DNA from: Siphonodentalium dalli
Taxonomy: Eukaryota; Mollusca; Scaphopoda; Gadilida; Siphonodentaliidae
Direction of reading: 5' to 3'
Length of the DNA: 64,000 nucleotides
Assembly (NCBI GenBank): GCA_032622095.1
Contig: CP136064.1
Span: forward strand, 195,269,948 to 195,333,947
Each line of letters starts with the position of its first letter. Position 1 is the first letter of the stretch. A model generated the notes under the pieces. It made no database searches. It worked only from the letters and a program-made list of their open reading frames with translations, and was not told the DNA's origin. Below are positions 36,795 to 47,170 of this stretch, piece after piece. The position numbers and the translations under genes are program-made.

Positions 36795-37040
36795 GGTTAG
36801 TAATAATCGACGAAATTTGTCGTAAAATTGACGAGTTTTGTGGTAACATCGACGAGTTTTGTAGTAGAAATGTTTTAATTCAATTGTGTATGCCCGTGTG
36901 GAGTTAATACAAAAATTATCCCATGTATGGCTCTAATTTGCACCTGGACTTTTCGGCACTTGTTCCCTCTGACTTTTCTCTACTTATTGATTCGGCACCT
37001 GGACCTTTCGGCACTTATGTTCAGACTTTTCGGCACTTGA
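36795..37040 (+). repeat. Short ACGAG array plus 'ttttcggcactt' module, copy 1
   Basis: gacgagttttgtggtaacat units are followed by attcaattgtgtatgcccgt, then three to four ggacttttcggcactt-like words. The whole module recurs at 39255-39505, so parts of element C's arms have been copied inside its core. Confidence 0.85.
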
Positions 37041-37189
37041 AATTGTTATTTTTAATTATATATTTCATTATGATGACTGTATATGTTAGTTTTGATTGTT
37101 TCCGACATGTTTATTTAATGGTGTGATCACTAGTTTCACCCTTGATATCTACTCAGTGGGTCATTATGTGAGGTGGTGTTTGTTTTTCT

Positions 37190-37330
37190 AACCGATGTTT
37201 GGCGATGTGTCCCCGAGCTCTGTGGCCACCCATCCAAGTACTTACATGTCTCGGAGTTGATTATCGACGATACATCTTCGGCTGCAGCATCTTAGTACTC
37301 CAATTGTCACCACAAACAATTGGGTTGACA
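37190..37330 (-). repeat. Possible 5S-rRNA-derived SINE-like fragment
   Basis: The minus strand contains aagtacttggatgggtggcc (37224-37243), very close to the 5S rRNA box C region. The rest of the stretch does not align well with 5S rRNA by eye, so it is at best a 5S-derived repeat and not a functional 5S gene. Confidence 0.35.
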
Positions 37331-37389
37331 CAACAGAACTAAATTTTTCGACCAGTCAGTTACATCTTAATGTTTCTCGAAGGGTAGAC

Positions 37390-38060
37390 AACCGAAACAT
37401 TTATTGTTCAGATCCAATGGTCAGCAAATAGAAATAGTAAAGTCATTCAATTATCTTGGTGTAATATTTTGTAGATCGGGATCCTTTTTAACAATGAAGA
37501 AACATGTAGTAATGAAAGCTAGAAAGGCCATGTATGAGGTAATAAAGATAGGACGACGAAATTCTCTATCTATCAGAACGCAACTTAGACTTTTTGATAT
37601 GCCCGTGAAACCAATTCTTTTGTACGGTTGTGAAGTATGGGGCGGGGGACAACTCTATTATAGAAAGTGTACATCTCAAATTCTGTAAAATATTGCTTCG
37701 CCTCAAGATTTCCACACCCAGTTATATGGTATATGGTGAGCTAGGTCGATTCCATGTTGAGATAGACATCAAGCTCCGAATGATTAGTTACTGGAGTAGG
37801 CTTATACATTCAAACAATAAAATAAGCAGTCAGATATATATATATATCGGTATCTATCGTAAATGGCACCACATTAGAACTACCATAGATCACATATGTT
37901 ACAAATATACTTAACCAGTCAGGAATGTCAGGCACATGGGCTAATCAGAACCCTAGCATTGATGGAAAACGACTATGCTCCAAATTAAAAATAAACTTGA
38001 AAGACCAATTTATTCATAGTTTAATGTTTATTAGGTATCATGCTGCGTATTCGCACAGAA
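37390..38060 (+). pseudogene. LINE ORF2 fragment (RT thumb region)
   Basis: The plus strand reads VKSFNYLGVIFCRSGSF, KPILLYGCEVWG, then after a frameshift near 37640 KFCKILLRLKISTPSYMVYG, ELGRF and SYWSRL, then ANQNPSIDGKRLCSKLK. It lies just after the RT palm of a non-LTR element; the palm and endonuclease are missing. It is in opposite orientation to 36001-36300, which shares its 3' coding block. Confidence 0.8.
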
Positions 38061-38079
38061 CAAGAATATTAGTAAACAG

Positions 38080-38135
38080 TATGATGATGGTGATGATGAT
38101 GATGATGATGATAACATATATATATATATATTTAC
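38080..38135 (+). repeat. (ATG)n then (TA)n microsatellite
   Basis: gatgatgatgatgatgat at about 38090-38112, followed closely by a tatatata run. Confidence 0.9.
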
Positions 38136-38547
38136 ATGTCAAGTCCACACACTCACTACGTAAGATTATTATAACCATGTGGAATTTAATTAAACTGCAG
38201 TTATTTATAGTTAATCCTAATTCGTGAAAGATGTCGTATATATCTGTTTTAGACATGCAGTTGCTTTTAATAGTTCAATTTTCCTTTTATATAAGACTTT
38301 CATGTTGTCAAATGTATAAATACTTTGCAATAGTATATATATACAGTCCTTGACATGTAAAACGCATTAATACACATTCCTAAATGCACAATATAGATAA
38401 TATAGATATATTAAATTACACTATTACAATATAATGAGATGAAACTTCATTGTTGTCTGTTCATTGATATGTAATATGTGAAACTGTGCCTTGCACAATG
38501 ATTTTGGCATAATTCTTCTCTATAATTTCGAGTGGGGATGGCTTATA

Positions 38548-39050
38548 TCATATATCTCGCAGAGGTGTTTTCACAAATATACTAACCCTCTGCAGGATGG
38601 CAATATTGTCAATGGATAAAAGAGCATGGAATTTGTCAAGATTAGGAAATTTCCAGTAATATTGAGGGATGAATTTCTTTCTTATCTCTTCAAATTTTTT
38701 ACAAACAATGATCAAGTGGTATTCATCCCCGAGAGCCTCTCCACACGCAGAGCAGGTTCTCTTTTCCCGCGAGATGTCTTTCCAACGACCACTCTCAATT
38801 GCCAGACGATGATTTGATGTTCTTATTTTGACTAAGTATTCAACTAGATGTCGGGGTAATTTCAGTAGATAACCACTAATTTTCAAATGTGGCTTTATCG
38901 CTTTATACAGATTTCCCTTGGACGATGAACTGATATCATGCCTCCATTCAGACTCAAATTGTGTTATTAGTCGTTGTTTCAATTCTCTGATATTCCCCTT
39001 GGACAAGGGCGAGTTGTCTTCCCACTTGTCGATTAGACTGGATTCTTCAA
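38548..39050 (-). pseudogene. LINE ORF2 C-terminal fragment, third copy
   Basis: The minus-strand ORF of 152 codons reads SSSKGNLYKAIKPHLKISGY, VKIRTSNHRLAIESGRW, RTCSACGEALGDEYHLIIVC and a tail ending PLRDI. It is intact to its stop at 38548 but lacks everything upstream. A short plus-strand piece (TATASKGSFYRTLKPEF, about 39056-39107) of the related family abuts the next array. Confidence 0.8.
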
Positions 39051-39107
39051 GGCATTAACAGCCACAGCTAGTAAAGGATCATTTTATCGTACTTTGAAAC
39101 CAGAATT

Positions 39108-39575
39108 TTACTACAAAACTCGTCAATTGTCACCACAAAACTCGTCAATTTTACCACAAATCTCGTCGATTTTACTACAAAACTCGTCGATGTTACTAAA
39201 AAAAACTCGTCAATTGTTACTACAAAACTCGTCAATTTTACCACAAAACTCGTCGATTGGTTAGTAATAATCGACGAGATTTGTGGTAAAATTGACGAGT
39301 TTTGTGGTAACATCGACGAGTTTTGTAGTAGCAATTTTTTAATTCAATTGTGTATGCCCGTGTGGACTTAATAAAAAAATTATCCCATGTATGGCTCTAA
39401 TTTGCACCTGGACTTTTCGGCACTTGTTCCCTTGGACTTTTCGGTACTTATTGATTCGGTACCTGGACCTTTCGGCACTTAGGTTCAGACTTTTCGGCAT
39501 TTGTCGTCGATGTTACTACAAAACTCGTCGATTGTTACTACAAAACTCGTCAATTTAACAACAAAACTCGTCAAG
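39108..39575 (-). repeat. ACGAG arrays and 'ttttcggcactt' module, copy 2
   Basis: Tandem ttactacaaaactcgtcgat units face inverted gacgagttttgtggtaac units around 39250, forming a palindrome, followed by a second copy of the module at 36795-37040 and a final short array. Confidence 0.85.
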
Positions 39576-39579
39576 TCAA

Positions 39580-40530
39580 CGTCAAGTTGAGTTACAACGT
39601 CATTACTTCAGAACGCGACGTCCGAGGTAACACGACCAGGTCCAAGTTAATAACATAGTCATGATTCCTCTAGGTCCGAAGTTTCGCCCCGATACGTCGA
39701 GAAACGACGGATGAGTGCCGACGGACCACCATTATATTGAGATACAACGCCATTAACGTCAGGACGCGACGTTTGACGTAATGGGGGCCAGACTCAAGTT
39801 TATAACATGGCCATAGTACTTCTAGGTACGAAGTTTCGCTCATATATGCCCATAAACGGCACAGCAGTGACGAGGGACCAATATCAAGTTGAGCTACGTC
39901 AGTAACGTCAGAACGCGACGTCTGAGGTAATCGGGACCAGGTCCACATAAATAGCATGGCCACAATCGGTATATGTACCAAGTTTCCAACTGATCTGCCT
40001 ATAAACTGCGGTGGACACCGTGGAGTGACGAGCTAGGGACCATCATCGAGTTGAGCCACAGCGTCATAACGTCAGAACTCGACATCTGACGTAATGGGGA
40101 CTAGGACCAAGTTAATAACATGACCATAGTACTTCTAGGTACGAAGTTTCGCTCATATCTGCAGAAAAACGGCACAGCAGTGACGAGGGACCAATATCAA
40201 GTTGAGCTACAACGTCATTAACGTCAGAACGCGACGACTGAGGTAATCGGGACCAGGTCCACATAAATAACATGGCCACAATACGTCTATGTATCAAGTT
40301 TCGTCCCGATCTGCCGATAAACAGCGGATGAATGACGATGGACCACCATCAGATTGAGCTACAATGTCATTAACGTCAGGACGCGACGTTTGACGTAATA
40401 GGGGACATGTTCAAGTTAATAACATAGCTATAGTACTTCTAGGTACGAAGTTTAGCTCATATCTGCCGAGAAACGGCGCCGCAGTGACGAGGGACCAACA
40501 TCAAGTTGAGATACAGTGTCATTAACGTCC
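39580..40530 (-). repeat. 152-bp satellite array, inverted copy
   Basis: About six units of the 152-bp repeat in reverse orientation, forming part of element C's right arm. The same alternating unit types are seen. Confidence 0.9.
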
Positions 40531-40611
40531 ACCACACAAACAATTACACAAAAAACATTGCATTTACTAGATAAGATTTTATTAAGTTCAATCCCGCCTT
40601 TGAAACTGACT

Positions 40612-40839
40612 AAAAATTGTTGCTACAAAACTCGACGAGTATTACTACAAAACTCGTTAGCTTGTTTTCTACTACAAAACTCGTCGATATTTTACTACAA
40701 AACTCGTAACCTGAAATTACTACATAACTCGTCGATTTTACTACAAAACTCGTGAGCTACCACAAAACTCGTCGATTGTTACTACATAACTCGTGAGCTA
40801 CCACAAAACTCGCCAGTTACTACATAACTCGGCGTAACA
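40612..40839 (-). repeat. Element C right ACGAG array
   Basis: Mirror of the left array. The outer ~130 bp differ from the left end at only a few positions, which implies recent insertion or arm homogenisation. Confidence 0.95.
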
Positions 40840-40844
40840 ACGTC

Positions 40845-40886
40845 CAACGTCCAATGTCAAACCAACTTCACACACCTAAATGTGGA
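40845..40886 (-). repeat. Remainder of element A right terminus and 9-bp duplication
   Basis: 40845-40877 completes A's terminal repeat (ending caacttcacacacct). 40878-40886 is aaatgtgga, matching 15688-15696. Confidence 0.8.
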
Positions 40887-41361
40887 AGGTTCTTGATTGT
40901 TTTGTTTCGGGGCTTCTCGTAGACAAGAGTTCCCTTTTGACGAGTAACCTTTTTCGTTTTATCTTGTCTTGTAAAAGAAATTATTGAAAGATTTGGGCGT
41001 GCATGCGATTTTCCAATCGCGTACACAAACTGTGATTTGAAGAACATAAAGATCGTTTAACTTGAGAATTTTCGATTTTCGGAAAAGAAGTTCGGTGTTT
41101 GAGTTATATTTTGCGTTGTTTATAATCGGAGTAGATTTTTTTGGTAGAAGATACAACTACTAGTTTGACCGCTATGGCCCCATACTTGTATACCATATTC
41201 ACGATGACTCTCACATGGTGGTACTTCGTGGCTATCATATATGCGGAATCCGCAGTTCTCTACTTTAGATCTGGTATATAATCATTTTACATACTAGCAG
41301 GGTTGCTCGACATTTCACAGATTAACAGTAACCGAAACTTTTGAAATGTTTTCTATCGCGG

Positions 41362-41676
41362 TTAATAGATCCCCTCTTGAACAGTTACTCCATTTTTGTA
41401 TTCATATATATGTACACGTATTAAACCCATACCACAAGCTGCTAGTAGCCATCCGCGAGTGAGTTGCAACCAATTCTCTATTTCGGGTCCTCTTTCTAGA
41501 TTCCCAGTACCTCGACGCTGAACCTCTAGCCGACAGAGCGAGCGCTCACGAGTTATGTCAAAGGTACACGATATCCACTGGAGGAAGCCGAACTTCATCT
41601 CCATCTGGTAAGTCATATACATGTTTCGTGTGGATTCTAATCTGTAAAAATGGGAAATTAATGAATCGTATTCCAT
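41362..41676 (-). other. Minus-strand open region with a possible splice acceptor
   Basis: On the minus strand a pyrimidine-rich stretch ends in acag at about 41645, and two frames stay open after it: a 104-codon frame, and a short frame reading KHVYDLPDGDEVRLPPVDIV to a stop. Neither is recognised. It could be a host exon or chance. Confidence 0.2.
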
Positions 41677-41749
41677 TAAGTTTAATTTGTTCCTTTTGTA
41701 CTAAGAATGTTTCGCATCGATGTCAGCTTTTCACGTGTCAACTATACTG

Positions 41750-41867
41750 CAACTCAATGACTTTATTATTGTCGGGAGCGAGACCAAGATAAGTTTTGTA
41801 ACTTGTGCCTCAATCCCCTGCTTTAATTATGGATGCAAATAAATATGTTTACATCAACTCAATGACT
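41750..41867 (+). mobile_element. Very short LINE 3' tail with 13-bp target duplication
   Basis: The word caactcaatgact occurs at 41750-41762 and 41855-41867. The 92 bp between them contain aagttttgtaacttgtgcc and an A-rich end (gcaaataaatatg), closely matching the 3' end of the LINE at 9020-12487. It is an extremely 5'-truncated copy of the same or a sister family. Confidence 0.9.
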
Positions 41868-42304
41868 AGTTTGACCAGTTAATTAGAATATGTCGGGGTA
41901 AACTCTTATGAATGCTGTCAATGCGCATATCATTGTGACTCGTTTAACGACCGCTGTGAAAATATTTGCTGAACCAAATCCCGAAACAGTAATAATTAAA
42001 AACCAAAATGGACCCAGAACAACTCCCTCTGTTATCCCATGCATCAGCATAAATATTCGATCCAACGATAATTTATGACAGGTTATATAGACCATTGGAC
42101 AATTATTTTACATTGGAATGGATGCAATACCAATATAGTACACAGTTCTCAACCAATATGAAGATTCCATTTATGGTTGAGGTAAAATGTAGTGCTATAT
42201 ATTAATCCCAGTCTCTGTAATTCTTACATGATTTTCGCTCGTTTATAACATTTCACTCATAAGTAGATTTAGTTCAAATTTGGACCACGTCCTTGTGTGT
42301 ATCT

Positions 42305-43267
42305 TAAGGGGGAGACGCACGTTTTGCATAAATCACAGTAAATCCAGCCAGAAATGGCAAGTGATTTTCAACAAAGAATTTCTCTGGATCTATCTGGTGA
42401 AAAATCTTGAATTTTACATATGATAATTTTCATTATATATAGAATCAGAGCAATTATAAAGAGACAATAACAAGAATGGATTTTAATACATTTGATAGGT
42501 TGAAAATATTTGTTTCGTTTCTGTCCCTTTAGGTACCGAGAACTGCCAGAAAAATTTATTATTTCAAACAACATGTCAACCATCAAATAGCTTATTGTCT
42601 TGACTCCATGAGAGGAGGCTCCATTTGTATCATAATGTTGAGTTAGCTTTTTAATTGCATATTATAGCATCATACCCCATGTATTATAATGAAGAATAAA
42701 GCAGTCACAAATATGCCAGCCCAATGAAAACAAATGTTCAAATGTGGTGCTGTCCACTCAAGCAGGGAGCAATCAACAGAAATTAGGCCACAGTGTTAAG
42801 AGATATGGTGGTCAGATTTAACTTGGTTATGAACCCATGACCCAGAACTCAACTGAGCCCAATTTTTCAATGACCAACAAGAATGGCATGAAAATTCTCA
42901 ATAATACAAAATTTATTTATGGTAGTTGTCTTTCTGAGTGAAAATAATCATTTAATTTCATGAATCAAGAAAAATTAAGTCTCCTCTCATGATCTTCAGA
43001 TATGATATCATGTATATATGAAATGCACTTTCGAATTTTTTTTTTTACAGTAGTTCTCGGTACCTGAACACAGTGAAATTTTAAAGATTTTTCATGCCAT
43101 AAAAGTAAAGTAAATGAGATTATAATAACCAAATGTCCAATGGTTCTTATGTATGGTACCACAATAATCTCTTGTACAAAATTTCACAAAGATATTCCTG
43201 ATAGATTTAGAGAAAATACATTTTGAAATACCAGGAAATTTTGGCAAAACGTGCGTCTGACCCTTAT
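42305..43267. mobile_element. Foldback element I, TTAA-like target, ~300-bp arms
   Basis: Ends are ttaagggggagacgcacgtt (42304) and aacgtgcgtctgaccctta (to about 43267). The arms continue inward with matching words: gaaaaatctt with aagatttttc, taggtaccgagaact with agttctcggtacct, and catgagaggag with ctcctctcatg. No ORF. The right-hand target copy is ttat rather than ttaa, so assignment to a TTAA-inserting superfamily is tentative. Confidence 0.75.
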
Positions 43268-43540
43268 TTAGAAGACGTCGCATGCGCAATACAACAGTTC
43301 AACGCATTCCATGAAATCACTACCAAACAATTATATGATGTTCAATATGTGATGCATGGTTATTATATTTCCGTTCAAGTTGGTCCTGATTGGGGGGGGG
43401 GTCATTAAGTGTTTTGTTGTCGGTAGTGATTTTGCATGATAGATTCCATTCAGCGATAATGATAATACAATAATAAGGTTTTATCTCTTTACAAGAAACT
43501 TTATTCTCCTTAGTTGTCACAGTCTGGTTGCCAATCAACT
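43268..43540. other. Nothing recognised
   Basis: Contains a poly(G) run near 43393. Possibly the degraded 3' end of the LINE that follows. Confidence 0.4.
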
Positions 43541-43559
43541 GCAAATTTCATTGATACGG

Positions 43560-44560
43560 GTGTCCGAAAGAAAATTTGATTGTATAGAGATTCAAAGATG
43601 TTTATGGCAGTCTACTTGCCCTATATCGTGATAATCAAGTTCAAGATCCAAAGAATCTTCCGAGGGAGTGAGTGAAAACACCATTGTTTTTGTTTTATCT
43701 GCATCGAATGCAACCAACCATTGTTTCGACCAACAAGATACTCTATCCAGATCTTCTACGAGTTCCCGCGAACTGTCATCGAGTGATGCATGTTGGATAG
43801 TGAAAACAGCATGTATCATCATCTGCGTACATACGAGTACAAGAATGTACGTCGTTGCCAGGTCATTTATATATGCCAGAAATAAGAAAGGTCCAATGAT
43901 AAATCCCCGATGAACTCCTGTCGGAATATTGTGGCAAACAGAAAAAGGAGTCGCCCACTAAAACACGTTGTGATCTGTTGACAGATAGCTGTTCAGCCAA
44001 TTGTGGATGTTTCTGGTTATTCCTGATTGTTCCAGTTTGAATAGCAACCCTCTGAACCAGACTCTTTCAAACGCTTTGGAAATGTCGCAAAATATAGCTG
44101 ACTTATTTTACTTTTCATCGAGGACCTGGCACAAGGTGTGGTATATCTCGAGTAACTGGAAAGTTGTGCTATGTCCTGGAACAAAGTCTGATTGATATTG
44201 AAATAGTATATTATTATTTGAAAAAATGAGCCGCGATATATCAGGACAATATTTCCAGGATCTTGCTGAGGCTCGTGAGTAAGGATATGGGGCGGTAGTT
44301 TTTGCAGCTAGATTTGTGGTTTTTCTTGTGGATAGGGATAACATTAGCCTGCTTCCACTGTGTTGGGAAAACGCAGAGCTCGAAAGATTTCTTTAAAAGA
44401 ACTTTAAGAGGGTAGGGATAGCTGGGCATGTAATTTGGATCATTTTAACGGTAATTTCATCGTGGCCAACGTTTCAACGTTCTAATGGCAGAAATGCCTT
44501 CGATAGTGAAATCAATGTTTCTTACCGTGCTGCCACATTTCTGAGTAAATATTGGTAAAC
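43560..44560 (-). pseudogene. Degraded LINE reverse transcriptase (Jockey/CR1-type)
   Basis: On the minus strand, from high to low coordinates: a region with GISAIRTLK, then QWKQANVIPIHKK and NYRPISLLTSLSKILE (44241-44429), SDFVPGHSTTFQLLE (44108-44200), a DISKAFERVW-type palm near 44070, GPFLFLAYINDLA near 43870, and a downstream block WSKQWLVAFDADKTKTMVFS ending at KHL near 43592. At least four frameshifts or stops separate the blocks. Endonuclease not seen. Confidence 0.8.
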
Positions 44561-46500
44561 TACACGACGACTAGTCGAGGTCTGAGTTAGAGATGAACAC
44601 ATTATTGAGCATGAATGCTTTGATGTGGTCGTCAGTATTAAATTGCCACCGTCACCGGTAAGAGGGGGATAGAGTCTTTGTGCTTGGTTTGCATAATTTC
44701 CTTTATGCAGTGCCACGAATATTTTTACGATGGGTATTCTTGAGCAGTTTTTTTGAGTGTTTTGTTTTGTATAGCGGTATCTGTATACGTTGTAGATATT
44801 AGAGACCGTCCGCAAAATCACGATTACGATTACGGATAGGATACATTGTCCTAGTAAGGTGGGCACCATCACAATTTACCTACAATGGTGAATTGGTGAG
44901 GCGGTATATGCCCCACTATATTCAGTTACACATATATTTTATGGAAAAAGTAATGTGTGTCTCTTTCAGATCCAATGTTCACATCTGTGTGTTATACACT
45001 ACACGGATAATGATAGAGCGCCCCCAATCAGGACCGGGGGCACATCCTTGACACATCTGCACATACTTCAACTGAGTGAGGCATATTTCGTCTCACATAA
45101 GAACCCCGGTGCATAAAGATATATTGAATTTTTTGCCTGTCCGGGTTGAATATTGTCCATATCCGTAATCGCGCGTATTTTCGAAAGGTCTCTATTATCT
45201 CGGGGAATACGCCAGTATAGGTCTCATCGTCCACGCGCTCCGGTTATGATACATCGATAGTATCGTCTGTTCCAAGTATTCACGTCTTAATTCTAATGTA
45301 TGGCTATATGTATGATTACGAGACATGTGTAATTATTCAGGAGTCCCCCCCCCCCACTAACCAATCCAGATCCCCAAATGCACGGGGAACTGGACGGGGC
45401 AGGGGGTCCTCCGATTTGCCAAACATAAAAAAAACATAATTTATGCCAACCCCACCACATTGTACATGCATGTATTATAATACGATTAAATTATAACATA
45501 CACGTTTACCTATTCCCAACTACACTGTTAAAACGCGCCTTTAGTCTCGTGGTATCAAATCGGATGATCTTTAGAGGAGACTTGCATTGATTAATTACAC
45601 CCATGCCACCATGGCTCATTATAGTACCCCACAGTGATGTTGTTGTGGGATGTTCGTTGTGGGGATGGGTGTAGTATATATATCTTTTATTCATCTATTT
45701 CTGAAGACGGTGAAAATAACCATGCGAATGAACTGCCAAGTATGTAAGCAACATAAATATCAGAAAATAACAAAACACTCGCTTAATTAAACTTGTCGAC
45801 TACGGTTCAGCATCCCTAACCATAGGTTACCTCATCACCGGAATTTATGCGACATAGATGTGTTTGCACAGCAGGGCGATCGCTAACATGATGACTATCC
45901 CCAACTAGATGGCCAAATGTTCGCAGGGTCTCTGTTGTAATTATATATTTTCCATTTGCAATGTTCCAATAATCAATAACAAGCAAGAACAAGGATACAC
46001 AATATACACGTATTCTTTGCAATGGCAGAAAAAGTAATCCCGAAAACAGAAGTTGGTATCCCCACAAAGATGAATACCTGTTTTGTAAAATGAGCAAGTT
46101 ATGTTCAATTACTTATATTTTTATTACATGAGCAGGGATCATAATTCCATACATTTCTACCAAGGATGAACATCATACAATAATACAAGAAATATAAAGC
46201 ATCATAAGAAGCTGACCATGGCATCACATCACAATTTTTTTCAGTGTAATTGTTCGTTGTCAGAAGTGGGACTCACCATATGATATCGTGTTATAAAATA
46301 CATATTGGGTAATTATTGAACAGGGAGCCCATTCTCTTGATTAATTGTTCTAGTTTTGGTCCAGTGTATAAGCCTGAACAATTACGTTCATTTTAGTAGT
46401 CATAATGTGTTCTTAAACATATATATGGAACCAAAATTACATGGCATTGGAATATCTGCGATATATAGGGGCTCAGATACACCCACCAATCCTGGAACAT
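44560..46500. other. No gene recognised
   Basis: Several unsupported minus-strand ORFs (44522-44872, 45028-45234, 45506-45694, 45816-46097) have no domain or splice evidence. A poly(C) run lies near 45345. This would be intron if the lectin gene extends to 46541. Confidence 0.4.
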
Positions 46501-46540
46501 TCGTGACCCCCTAGGTTTGATGATAATTTGATTTTTTCAG

Positions 46541-46725
46541 GTTCAGCTGAAATGTTTTTCGGTGTCACAGACGGGAATCTTGGCTTGGATGGAATGATCG
46601 AAGTTGTCGCCAAACCACTGCCATGCATTGAAGATTGTGCAGCAATCTGCCTCAGGAACAATAAGTGCAAACGATACACCTACGTTGAAGGAAAGGAGTG
46701 GGACGGCTGCAAATTATATGGATAA
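46541..46725 (+). CDS. PAN/Apple-like terminal exon
   Basis: A clean acceptor (gattttttcag, 46530-46540) precedes an open frame of 61 codons ending in TAA at 46723. It reads SAEMFFGVTDGNLGL, then CIEDCAAICLRNNKCKRYTY and WDGCKLYG. The spacing of cysteines (C-3-C-3-C-5-C...C-x-L-Y) and the aromatic 'RYTYVEG' core fit a PAN/Apple module, a disulphide-linked protein- or glycan-binding domain found in secreted proteins. The exon starts in phase 1, matching the donor after the second lectin exon at 5101, so both could belong to one secreted CTLD-PAN protein. It may equally be the last exon of another gene. Confidence 0.7.
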
Positions 46726-47170
46726 CACCGTGCATTCACACTATAGGACATGCGTGATATAAAAAATGATGCATATAGACTGATTGGCTTGACTTAAAAC
46801 TGATCATGTTGTTCAGGCCGGAAAATAAGCCTCGTATTAACTAGCTGTTATCACATTGGAAGGGTGCAAATAGGTCGATAATAATAATGCTTATGAAATA
46901 CTCATATACAGACTCTATATGTATTCTTAAAAGATGAACTGTCGTGACAGAAATTCATGAGCCGTTTTTCAACATTTCGCAAATCAACACAGGGTTAATC
47001 TATAAACGACAATTTTCATTACTAGATGCTGAAGGAAAAATTGATATCTGTTCTTCTTTCTGAGACGATAATCTCAATAATTTCAACAAGTCTCCCCTAG
47101 ACATAATTATGCAGTCAGTTTGTATGTATGCACTGAGTCGCTTTCCATGTTACCGTTTGGTTTAATTAAT
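46726..47170. other. 3' flank of the PAN exon
   Basis: No strong AATAAA signal directly downstream; weaker A-rich variants occur (aaaataag near 46823). Otherwise nothing recognised. Confidence 0.35.

Larger units (their letters stand above)
32768..40839. mobile_element. Foldback element C (8,072 bp)
   Basis: Ends are TGTTACGCCGAG at 32768 and CTCGGCGTAACA at 40839, flanked by the 5-bp direct repeat acgtc (32763-32767, 40840-40844). Removing C plus one acgtc restores gttgaacgtccaacgtcc, exactly the sequence of element A's other terminus. The inverted arms run about 1.2 kb each (32768 to about 34030; about 39580 to 40839) and are nearly identical. The core holds LINE relics only and no complete gene. 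Confidence 0.9.
15697..40877. mobile_element. Giant foldback element A (25 kb including nested insertions)
   Basis: The element starts AGGTGTGTGAAGTTG at 15697 and ends CAACTTCACACACCT at 40877, flanked by 9-bp direct repeats. Each end carries three ~79-bp subrepeats followed by ~650-780-bp units, in inverted orientation. The arms are 15697-20473 (with element B inside) and 30918-32767 plus 40845-40877 (split by element C). Without C and its duplication the element is about 17.1 kb. It has no recognisable transposase, so it is non-autonomous. A 9-bp duplication with long array-type inverted ends is known for Drosophila Foldback and Mutator-like elements; assignment to those groups is inference only. 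Confidence 0.75.
5102..46540 (+). other. Putative giant intron filled with mobile elements
   Basis: The donor at 5102 leaves phase 1. The next plus-strand exon I can recognise, the PAN exon at 46541, begins with two bases completing a phase-1 codon. No other CTLD-compatible exon was seen between them. If both belong to one transcript, this 41.4-kb intron contains elements D, A, B, C and several LINE fragments. The two parts could instead be separate genes. Confidence 0.4.

Noticed and set aside
37190-37330. Functional 5S rRNA gene
   Set aside because: Only the box C-like word matches; the rest does not align by eye.
32768-40839. Element C as an LTR retrotransposon (TG...CA ends, 5-bp duplication)
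   Set aside because: The terminal repeats are inverted, not direct, and there is no gag-pol, primer-binding site or polypurine tract.
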